DNA of 64,000 nt, taken from SABY01 sp964593705 (GTDB lineage Bacteria; Bacteroidota; Bacteroidia; Bacteroidales; 4484-276). The notes beneath the pieces are model-generated. The model did no database searches, was not told where the DNA came from, and was given only the letters and a program-made list of their open reading frames with translations. The position numbers and the translations under genes are program-made. Of this stretch, positions 35,635-43,182 are shown one piece after another. The DNA lies in the NCBI GenBank assembly GCA_964593705.1, contig CAZQIV010000009.1, positions 1 to 64,000 on the forward strand. The letters are read 5' to 3'. The first letter of the stretch is position 1; each line of letters starts with the position of its first letter.

Positions 35635-37719
35635 TTACCCCACAGGAATCCTGAAAACTACCCTTGTCCCCGCAGCCATTCCCTGTTCATCTTTCAGGTC
35701 AGCAATATCCAGCGCAATTTTCTTTTTTAGTTTTTTGTTGAGGGCGCTAATCCGCTGCCGGGTGATTTGGGTGGCCATCGACTTATGTTTGGGACTTAGT
35801 GCTTTTAGCGATTGCATGGCCGCCTCCCTGCCGATGCCGTTGTCGATAATTTCGATAAATAAGACAGATATTTTTTGAAGGATATTGATTTGGATATATC
35901 CCTTGCCGGCACTTTTTTTAAAACCATGCTCGATGGAGTTTTCGATAAAGGGCTGGGCAAGCATGGGCGGGATACGGGTAAGTTCAGGATTGATCGTTTC
36001 ATCTAAATCAATAGAATATTCAAACTTTCCCTGGTATCTTATTTCTTGGAGCGCGAGGTAATTTTCGATGGTGCTGATCTCCTTGTCCAGCGAAACAAAT
36101 TCCTCCGTTGAATTATCGAGGATATTCCTGATGAGCTTTGCAAACTTTGTAAGGTACTTGCCGGCACTTTTGGTGTCTTTCTCGATCATAAATCCCTGGA
36201 TGCTTGCCAGTGAGTTGAAAATAAAATGGGGGTTCATCTGGGCGCGAAACAGCCGCTGCTGCAAAAGCAGGGTTTGCTGGCTGCTTTTGAGTTTGTTTTG
36301 GCGGATAAGGACAATGGCCAGCAGCAGGATCAAAATGACCAATCCGCCCAGCCCCAGCGATAACCATCGGGTTTTTTGCAATTGCAATTCATTCAACTCT
36401 TTCTCTTCCGAAAGTTGTTGAAGTTGCTGTTCTTTTTTTTCGGTTTCGTAGCGCATTTGTAAATCCTTCTGCTCTTTGGCCCGCTGGTAATCATTGATGT
36501 TGTCTTGTATTGCCATCCAGGGGGTATTTAGTTCTGCCGCTTTTTTATACTGCCCTGTTTGTAAATAAATGCTGTATAGGATTTGGTAATTGTTTACCAT
36601 TACACCCCAGGCATAAAACCTTCGGCGGGCTTTTGAAACCATGAAAAAGATCTCCTCCGATTGGCCAATGTAATTTTTCAACGAGTCGATCTGATAGTAA
36701 TATCCTGTCGAATCAACTATCCGGGCAAAATAAAGTGATGAATCAAAATGAGGTAGAGCCATATCCATGTTCTTGTGATTAGCATATAGCCTCCCAATAT
36801 AGAAATGATCATACATTCTGTTGAAAGCATTGAGGATGGGCCTGTCCAGTTTCAGTGCCTCTTTATAACAAAAAAAAGCACTGTCCGGTAAATTTTTGTT
36901 TTCGTAGCATGTTCCCATGTAACCCAAAACACGTGCTGTTAACGAGCGGTCTTCAATATTTTCCTTGTCATAAGTTTTTATGGCCAAACGATAATATTTG
37001 ATCGCATTTTTATAATCCTGCAATCCTTGATATAAATTCCCCAAAAGGGCATATCCTGTACCCAGCACAATGGGAAAATCCCCAATACTGGCGGCAATTT
37101 GCAGATACCTCTGTATGTATTCCATTCCATCTTCACAACTCCCTAAGCGTAATAAACCTCCTGACAGGTTAAAGCATGCAATGGATTCGCCCGCCAGGTC
37201 GCCACAAGCACGATATTGTTTTATGGCAGTTGAAAGATAATCAATAGCTCCCGCTTGATTTGTTGCTGAGAGAAACAATGCAATGGCCATTTGTTGATTG
37301 GTTTTCGCAAGGTTTTGTATATCGCTGATGGCCTCAAATAAATTGATTGCTCGATGATAATAGTCGATGGTTTCGAGGTAGTCCCCTTCAAGGTATGCTG
37401 CCTGGCCATAATTATACATCACCATTCCTTCGCCCCGCTTATAGTTAATTTTTTTGGAAAGGGAATCGGCTAACTGGATGTATTTTTTAAACTGGGCGGG
37501 ATTATATTTTGTATAGAGTTCGGCCAGATTGTTCAGGATATCAATCCTTGAAGTATCTTTTGATAAGGGCAGGAGGGTCTCAAGGCTGTCGATCTTCTGT
37601 TGGTCCAAACGGTAATAATACTGTGCGGATGAGCTCCCAAAAAAAATCAAAACAAACATCGCTGCTAAGCATATCCGTTTCAATAATTCATTTTTAAGAA
37701 GAGTATCATATTTGAACAT
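35635..37719 (-). CDS. LytS/YehU-type sensor histidine kinase with TPR sensor region
   Basis: A 694-residue inner-membrane sensor. An N-terminal hydrophobic segment (about 16-32) exports a region of about 390 residues made of tetratricopeptide repeats (GYALLGNLYQGLQDYKNAIKYYRLAIK). A coiled coil follows (about 405-450), then a transmembrane helix (WLSLGLGGLVILILLLAIVLI). The cytoplasmic kinase is of the His_kinase PF06580 type: phospho-acceptor His498 in QMNPHFIFNSL, N box FIENSIEHGF, G1 box IDNGIGRE and C-terminal GTRVVFRIPVG. It pairs with the LytTR regulator 52 bases upstream. All key residues are present, so it should be active. The signal sensed through the periplasmic TPRs is unknown. 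Confidence 0.9.
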   Translation of the reverse strand: MFKYDTLLKNELLKRICLAAMFVLIFFGSSSAQYYYRLDQQKIDSLETLLPLSKDTSRIDILNNLAELYTKYNPAQFKKYIQLADSLSKKINYKRGEGMVMYNYGQAAYLEGDYLETIDYYHRAINLFEAISDIQNLAKTNQQMAIALFLSATNQAGAIDYLSTAIKQYRACGDLAGESIACFNLSGGLLRLGSCEDGMEYIQRYLQIAASIGDFPIVLGTGYALLGNLYQGLQDYKNAIKYYRLAIKTYDKENIEDRSLTARVLGYMGTCYENKNLPDSAFFCYKEALKLDRPILNAFNRMYDHFYIGRLYANHKNMDMALPHFDSSLYFARIVDSTGYYYQIDSLKNYIGQSEEIFFMVSKARRRFYAWGVMVNNYQILYSIYLQTGQYKKAAELNTPWMAIQDNINDYQRAKEQKDLQMRYETEKKEQQLQQLSEEKELNELQLQKTRWLSLGLGGLVILILLLAIVLIRQNKLKSSQQTLLLQQRLFRAQMNPHFIFNSLASIQGFMIEKDTKSAGKYLTKFAKLIRNILDNSTEEFVSLDKEISTIENYLALQEIRYQGKFEYSIDLDETINPELTRIPPMLAQPFIENSIEHGFKKSAGKGYIQINILQKISVLFIEIIDNGIGREAAMQSLKALSPKHKSMATQITRQRISALNKKLKKKIALDIADLKDEQGMAAGTRVVFRIPVG

Positions 37720-37771
37720 ACCGTGTAAATTGGATTCATCATTGAAAATATTATCGCTTCAATCCTTCATT

Positions 37772-38524
37772 CTAATCTGTAAGCTTCCCGAATAATTCCA
37801 TCAGCTCATCCTTTTTGCGTGATGCCACCGGGATCCTGTCGTTGTTTTCCATCACCAGGAAGCCGCCATCGGTTTTGTCAAATTTTGTGATGGTAAACAG
37901 GTTGACAAGAAATGATTTGTGTACCCTGAAAAAGCCAAAACCTTTCAACATGTCCTCAAATTCGCGGAGCGTACGTGAGATGATAATTTTTTGGCCATCC
38001 AACAAATAAAATTTGGTATAGCTAAGATCGGATTCGCAATAGCTGATATCCCTCACCCGGATAAGGTGAACGGCATCGCTTGTTTTTAATAGGATTTTTT
38101 TATCCTTGTTTTCAGCCGTTTTCAGGTTTTCATCCAACACTTTCAATTGGGTAGAAAAATCCTTTTGTATCAACTTTTCGGTGCGGTTCACGGCTTCCAC
38201 CAGATCATCAGCATCTAAGGGTTTGAGCAAATAGTCGATGGCGCTAAACTTAAAGGCTTGAAGGGCGTACTGATCGTAAGCTGTGATGAAGATTATCTTA
38301 AAGTTTACAGGTTCCAATTTTTTTAGCAGGTCGAAACCCGTGCCGTCATCCATTTTAATATCCAGTAAAATTAGGTCGGGGTGGTGTTTATTGATGGCTT
38401 CCAGTCCGCTTTTTACACTATGAGCCGTGTCCATAAGTTTTACATTGTCGCACTCGTCCCTGAGCATTTGCGCCAGGCTTTTGCGAATATGCGCTTCATC
38501 ATCGATGATTATGGTACGTAACAT
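37772..38524 (-). CDS. LytTR-family response regulator
   Basis: A DNA-binding regulator, about 250 residues from the ATG at 38524 (MLRTIIIDDE). The frame extends 11 codons further to 38557, but receiver domains of this type normally begin at MLRT, as does the paralogue at 46013. The receiver domain has acidic IDDE, phospho-acceptor Asp55 in LILLDIKM, FITAYD and the Lys of YLLKP. A C-terminal LytTR domain (about 150-250: RDISYCESDLSYTKFY, ISRTLREFEDML, FFRVHKSFLVNL) binds DNA through its beta strands. It forms a pair with the downstream kinase and is a candidate activator of the 21-bp-repeat promoters in this window. Confidence 0.9.
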   Translation of the reverse strand: MLRTIIIDDEAHIRKSLAQMLRDECDNVKLMDTAHSVKSGLEAINKHHPDLILLDIKMDDGTGFDLLKKLEPVNFKIIFITAYDQYALQAFKFSAIDYLLKPLDADDLVEAVNRTEKLIQKDFSTQLKVLDENLKTAENKDKKILLKTSDAVHLIRVRDISYCESDLSYTKFYLLDGQKIIISRTLREFEDMLKGFGFFRVHKSFLVNLFTITKFDKTDGGFLVMENNDRIPVASRKKDELMELFGKLTD

Positions 38525-38616
38525 TTTGTTTTTTTTATGAGCGTTAAAGATAGTCATAATGATGAAATTGCGATGGATTATTTTGGGTGGACGGCAAAAT
38601 TCCTTATGTCAGAATA

Positions 38617-38758
38617 GTTATCATCGAATTAAGCTGATTAATCGAATAATCATTTGAGGGTTATCATCGAATTACGCTGATTAATCGAATAATCATTTGA
38701 GGGTTATCATCGAATTAAGCTGATTAATCGAATAATCATTTGAGGATTATCATCTGAT
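38617..38758. repeat. Three tandem 43-bp repeats plus a partial fourth upstream of the regulator
   Basis: Copies at 38617-38659, 38660-38702 and 38703-38745 differ by one or two bases. Each holds ATCGAATTA and GATTAATCGAATAATC (self-complementary words). They lie 93-220 bases before the LytTR regulator start and could act as an operator or a spacer-free tandem repeat. There are no spacers, so this is not a CRISPR array. Confidence 0.85.
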
Positions 38759-38991
38759 ATTTGTCGTACGCCCATTATTTTCTTCCCGAAATGATGCCTG
38801 TCCTTTTAAAGTAAAACCTTATCATTTTTTCAGACCTATTATTTAACTCTTTCACAAATTAAGGTTCTGTTTTGAGGCAATCAACTTTATGGATGGTGAG
38901 GTGCAGAGCACCGGTAACCTGCCGCCAGAAGGGCGAGCATGCTCGATGAAAAATCGGCATTTGTAGAAAAGACGAACCCATAAGAAAAACC

Positions 38992-39051
38992 AAGGTGCAG
39001 CGCACCGAAATATTACATTTCCGGAATTAATATTTCGGTGCGCTGCACCTT
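38992..39051. repeat. Long hairpin downstream of the LRR gene
   Basis: 24-base arms (AAGGTGCAGCGCACCGAAAT and onward) at 38992-39015 and 39028-39051 are perfectly complementary, with a 12-base loop. Situated 71 bases past the stop codon of the minus-strand gene at 39123, it may end transcription. The rest of 38760-39122 shows no gene. Confidence 0.7.
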
Positions 39052-39122
39052 CCGTGCTTCAACAAATCAATTTTTGCTACAAAGATTTCGCGGCGCTGCC
39101 GCTTTTTGCTCTTCGCTCTCCG

Positions 39123-41135
39123 CTATTTAACTTTTATTATTTTCTTCGTTGCCGTTTTATTTCCAACCTTCACCTTAACGAAATAAATCCCTTCCGGTAA
39201 ATCCTTCATGTTCACATTTATTTGTTGCCGGCCACCTGATAAAATGTTTTTTGAGGTTTCGGATATAAGCAGCCCGATGGCGTTATAGGTTTGAATGGAA
39301 ATATATGCCGTGCGTGGCAAATCAAACTCAACGACAGCATATTGGCTGAAAGGATTAGGGGAAATGGTGAATATACCACTATAATCCGGATCTTCCACGC
39401 AGATAGTTAGGCAGGCTTCTATCACCTCTTCCGGGCTGTTGCAGCCGGAGGCATTAAATTGGATATTAATAGTTCCATTTGGTGTGGCAAGGTATTCGCA
39501 GATGCTTTGCACTTCACACGTAGAAAGAGATTTGTTATTATAAATCTTTAAATTACTAATGGATGCTGCATCCACATTCTCCAGTCCGACCAGCGAGGTC
39601 AGAGCAGGGTTGTTTTCTATCAATAATTCCCCGCCGATGTTGGTCACCATTTCCAAGCCAGCCATCGAGGTTAAAGCACCGTTGTATTCAAGAATTAGGC
39701 CTCCGCCGATGGAAAACGTATTTGACAGGCCGGATAATGAACTTAAGGCATTGTTGGAGGTTAATTTAAAATATCCTCCAACAGAACCCAAATTTTCCAA
39801 TCCTGCCAGCGAGGTCAGGGCAGGGGTAGAACATAACCAAAGGAATCCGTTGATGGAAGCAAGATTTTCCAATCCGCATATCCTACTTATGATATTGGAT
39901 GCTATCCGTAGATTTCCATTGATGGAAGTTATATTCTCCAGGCCGGTAAATGAGCTTAGGGCATTGTTGTATATAAGATACACACTTCCGCCGATCGAAG
40001 AAAGGTTCATCAACCCAGCCAGCGAGGTAAGGGCAGCATTGCTTTCTATCAATAATTCTCCACCTATGTTGGTTACTATCTCTAATCCGGTCAGCGAGAT
40101 CAGGGATTCGTTAAATTTTATATAAATACCTCCCCCAATGGAAGGTAAATTCTCCAATCCAGTCAACGAGGTAAGGGCAGCGTTAAAATAAATTGATAGG
40201 CCACCACCAATGGAAGTCAGGTTCTCCAATCCCGCCAGGCTGGTCAGAGAATTATTACCTGCTAATCCAAGGGAATCGCCAATGGAAATTAGGCTCTCCA
40301 GGCCATTCAGGCTGGTCAGGGAAGGATTTTCCCAAATAATATACCCTCTTTCATCAGTTATATCCACCTCATCAGTTATATACACAATACCAATGTGCAA
40401 GCTACCCTCAAGCGAATTCAAATTAGTCAATGTCATCAGTTCGGTCAAGGAGGCATTGTCCATAATAATTATATCACCACCAATATAGCTCAGATTATCC
40501 AGTCCCGTCAGGCTGGTCAGTGAATTATTATGTCGAATCATGATACGGCCTCCTATATTAGTCAGGCTCTCCAATGCCGTCATTTCGGTAAGGGAGTCAT
40601 TGTACATAATAGCTAAATCACCGCCAATATAGTTCAGATCCTCCAGGCCCGTCAGGCTGGTCAGGGAGGGGTTTCCGTGAATTAACCACCAAAAACCAGT
40701 CCAATAATAATAACGAAAGCCGATATGGAAATCGCCTCCAATGAAATTCAGGTTCTCCAATCCTGTGAGCTTGGTCAGGGAGTAGTTGCTTCCAAGATGA
40801 AAATCGCCCCCGATAGTCGTCAGATTGTCCAGGCCTGATAGATTTTCCAGCAAAGTATATCCGTATGAATACTGATCCGGGTTTGCTCCTATTCTCAAAT
40901 TCCCGCCAATCGAGGTTAATACATACAGTCCGGCAAGGTTGGTGATGTCGCCTTCAATGGCCACATCCCCTTCAATCTCTGTACACCCGGGATAATTGGT
41001 TTGGAAATTATCTATCTGCTCCTGGGTGGTAAAGGTGATACCTTCGGGCAGGCAGGTGGTGCAGGTCTGGTCTGTTTGTGAATTTGCGCTACCTATCAGC
41101 AGCATTGCGATTAAAATAAATGTATGTTTTTTCAT
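39123..41135 (-). CDS. T9SS-secreted leucine-rich repeat protein
   Basis: A 670-residue exported protein. Signal peptide 1-19. After LPEGITFTTQEQIDNFQTNYPGCTEIEG, about 20 leucine-rich repeats of 23-24 residues follow (LTSLTGLENLTSIGGGLSI), of the receptor L-domain type common in Bacteroidota surface proteins. A Cys-containing cap (CEVQSICEYLATPNGTINI...) and a T9SS sorting domain (ISPNPFSQYAVVE, EGIYFVKV, KKIIKVK) close it. It is a clear paralogue of the protein at 48260-51304 with the same N- and C-terminal caps. Likely an adhesin or ligand-binding protein. No 21-bp repeat promoter is found upstream, unlike its paralogue. Confidence 0.85.
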   Translation of the reverse strand: MKKHTFILIAMLLIGSANSQTDQTCTTCLPEGITFTTQEQIDNFQTNYPGCTEIEGDVAIEGDITNLAGLYVLTSIGGNLRIGANPDQYSYGYTLLENLSGLDNLTTIGGDFHLGSNYSLTKLTGLENLNFIGGDFHIGFRYYYWTGFWWLIHGNPSLTSLTGLEDLNYIGGDLAIMYNDSLTEMTALESLTNIGGRIMIRHNNSLTSLTGLDNLSYIGGDIIIMDNASLTELMTLTNLNSLEGSLHIGIVYITDEVDITDERGYIIWENPSLTSLNGLESLISIGDSLGLAGNNSLTSLAGLENLTSIGGGLSIYFNAALTSLTGLENLPSIGGGIYIKFNESLISLTGLEIVTNIGGELLIESNAALTSLAGLMNLSSIGGSVYLIYNNALSSFTGLENITSINGNLRIASNIISRICGLENLASINGFLWLCSTPALTSLAGLENLGSVGGYFKLTSNNALSSLSGLSNTFSIGGGLILEYNGALTSMAGLEMVTNIGGELLIENNPALTSLVGLENVDAASISNLKIYNNKSLSTCEVQSICEYLATPNGTINIQFNASGCNSPEEVIEACLTICVEDPDYSGIFTISPNPFSQYAVVEFDLPRTAYISIQTYNAIGLLISETSKNILSGGRQQINVNMKDLPEGIYFVKVKVGNKTATKKIIKVK

Positions 41136-41339
41136 GATTTTTAAATTTTGCCACTGCTTGCCCGACTGCTGGCGGGATGCACGAATGCCCGAAGGACTCC
41201 TATGGAGAAATTGAAATCAGGTTTATTCATGTCCCCCGAATGATCGGGGCAAGCGTGGGCGTTAATAATTATCAAGTTTATTTTATAATGTTGATGTTGA
41301 TGAATGTATGACTAGATTTAAAAAAAAATCAATCTCGGG

Positions 41340-41515
41340 GCTTTAGCTCATCTGCCAGCTAATCAATGAACTTTTCTAAAAGCTGACACCCGGTTTCCAA
41401 ACTCTGACAGTCCCGCACCTGCGGGTCTGTCAGGGTTCAAAGGTGGCAGGCTAAAGCCCGGGGTTTCTTTCGGTTTCTGTATTACCCCCACGCTAAAGCG
41501 GTGGGGTAATTCAAA
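41340..41515. repeat. Palindrome array with a nested palindrome, third copy
   Basis: The same ordered words as at 30401-30505: CTCTGACAG stem, GGCTAAAGCCCGGGG and CCCCACGCTAAAGCGGTGGGG. Here the CTGACAG/CTGTCAG stem has a second palindrome, CCCGCACCTGCGGG, in its loop (about 41401-41439). It ends 9 bases before the esterase stop codon. The remaining 41136-41340 holds no gene. Confidence 0.75.
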
Positions 41516-41523
41516 AGCCTTGT

Positions 41524-42822
41524 TTATTTTTTCACAAATTTGCTTGTATAAACTTTGTTTCCCGCTATCAACTTAACTAAATAAATACCTGCCGGATAGT
41601 GTGTCATATCAAAGGTTGCTGTACTACTTCCGGCTTGTAGATTGCTGTTGGTTTCAACCACTTTTCTTCCGAATTGATCCATGATATAAATGCTTGCTTC
41701 GCCGAAGGCATCATGCGGGATTTCGATATTTAGCATATCCGAAACCGGATTTGGATAAAGTGCTACGTGGCTCTGCCTTGTTTGCATAGCATCGATTCCA
41801 ACACTTAAAAATGAGCGATTGATGATGGAATCCATCCAATGAAATCCGGCTACCCAGGTTTGGTAATTGTACTCATGCCCTCCTTCAAAAAAATGGGTGT
41901 CGTAGCCAATCGCATAAGCACCGAGGCTATCCATAAACTGAAGATAGCCCGGGTAGGTCATCATTTCATCTGTAGTGCCGCAACCCAGAAACCAGGCCAA
42001 TTCATCTTCCTTGGGCAAGTTTTTCACTTTGCGGCTGGCGTCAAACTGTCGCCATTTATTTACAAGCGAATCAACCCAAACCCCCAGGGTATCAAAAGGG
42101 AAGTCAACATACAGGGGGGGATTATCCATATTTGGCGAAAGTCCGCCGCACATGGTTAAAAGCAATTGTGTATAATAACCAGAATTATTTAAAGGTACAT
42201 AAGTGCTATTTTCGTTGTAATACAAATTTTTCCACGCTTCAAGAAGCGTATCGGGAATGGCAGGGAAACCAATAAAGGGAAATGAAGCCCTGAACATTTC
42301 GGGATATTCAACGCCAAACCGTGCCGAAGCAAAGCCACCCATGGAAGTGCCGCAAATCATTCTGAAGTTTTTGTCGGATGAAGCCCTGAAATTTGTCTCC
42401 ACAAAGTTGATGATATCCTGCATAATGTAGTCTTCATAATTCCCGTACAAGCTTGAATTTACATAAGCACTTCCCATGTAGGGTGGTGAAGAACCATCCG
42501 GACAAACCATAATGGCCGGAGGTGAGGTGATGGTGGTGTTCTGGCTGTGCAAAAAGTAATAGTTGTTTGCATACGTTGTGCCTTCGTTCTGATTACCGCC
42601 GGCACCATGCAAATAATAGATGGTGGCATATTCCTGATCCGGGTTTTGGTAATAATCGGCGGGCAGGTAAACGTCCACATTTTTTTCGACACCCAGGGTA
42701 TCGCTGTAAATGGTTGCCTGAATTTTGATGTACAACTGTGCTTGTGAAACATTGCCTGCCATCAAAAACAGGGCGGCCATAATCCCGATCGCTATCGGGA
42801 ATGATTTTGTAAAACTTTTCAT
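41524..42822 (-). CDS. T9SS-secreted esterase (Esterase D / feruloyl-esterase-like)
   Basis: A 432-residue exported hydrolase. Signal peptide 1-28 ends at SQAQ. The alpha/beta-hydrolase core has LPADYYQNPDQEYATIYYLHG, nucleophile Ser160 in CGTSMGGF and a candidate catalytic His316 in EGGHEY. The sequence SPPYMGSAYVNSSLYGNYED is shared with the second hydrolase domain of the protein at 27050-30244. The last ~80 residues are a T9SS sorting domain (LYPNPVSDMLNIE, AGIYLVKL, SKFVKK). It probably acts on ester bonds outside the cell, the exact substrate unknown. A LytTR-type promoter lies directly upstream. Confidence 0.88.
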   Translation of the reverse strand: MKSFTKSFPIAIGIMAALFLMAGNVSQAQLYIKIQATIYSDTLGVEKNVDVYLPADYYQNPDQEYATIYYLHGAGGNQNEGTTYANNYYFLHSQNTTITSPPAIMVCPDGSSPPYMGSAYVNSSLYGNYEDYIMQDIINFVETNFRASSDKNFRMICGTSMGGFASARFGVEYPEMFRASFPFIGFPAIPDTLLEAWKNLYYNENSTYVPLNNSGYYTQLLLTMCGGLSPNMDNPPLYVDFPFDTLGVWVDSLVNKWRQFDASRKVKNLPKEDELAWFLGCGTTDEMMTYPGYLQFMDSLGAYAIGYDTHFFEGGHEYNYQTWVAGFHWMDSIINRSFLSVGIDAMQTRQSHVALYPNPVSDMLNIEIPHDAFGEASIYIMDQFGRKVVETNSNLQAGSSTATFDMTHYPAGIYLVKLIAGNKVYTSKFVKK

Positions 42823-42886
42823 TTCTCCTCCTATGTTTTAGGTTTAAAATTATTTGGGTTTATAATCACTGAAAAAACTCGTGGCA

Positions 42887-42996
42887 TAAAGATACAACAC
42901 CAGAGAGGCAAAATGTTGACAGATGTATGAACGCCGGGGTTTTTTATCTGAACGTTGGGGTTTTTCTAATGAACGCGGGATTTTTTTTACGAACGA
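42887..42996 (-). promoter_or_regulatory. LytTR-type promoter, copy 3
   Basis: GAACGC-type repeats at 42929, 42950 (GAACGT), 42971 and a weaker GAACGA at 42991; periods 21, 21 and 20. TATCTTTA (minus) is at 42894-42887, again 40 bases from the first repeat. Gene start 42822. Confidence 0.6.
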
Positions 42997-43009
42997 AGCG
43001 AAGTAGGCG

Positions 43010-43129
43010 AACGAAAAGAGGAGTGATGGAGTGGTGGAGTCAGGGATGTCCGATGTATGATGTTCGATTTTTACCTACATATCTAACATCTGAAATCTGA
43101 AATCGTACATCTGACATCTGACATCAAAA
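43010..43129. repeat. Composite word-repeat element, copy 2
   Basis: GAGTGATGGAGTGG and GATGTCCGATGTATGATG words are followed by ACATCTGACATCTGACATCA, leading straight into the 31-bp palindromes. The order matches 51830-51990 and 34036-34225. Confidence 0.65.
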
Positions 43130-43182
43130 TTCAGGGCTTGACTTGAAGTTATTCAGGGCTTCACTTAAAGTGAAACCCTGAA
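43130..43182. repeat. Dispersed palindrome, copy 5 (one half plus one full), overlapping a gene end
   Basis: A half copy (43130-43150) is followed by a full copy (43152-43182). The full copy overlaps the 3' end of the kinase gene and supplies its last codons and stop. Confidence 0.8.

Noticed and set aside
38617..38758. 43-bp repeats considered as a CRISPR array
   Set aside because: The copies are directly adjacent with no spacers, and no cas gene is nearby.
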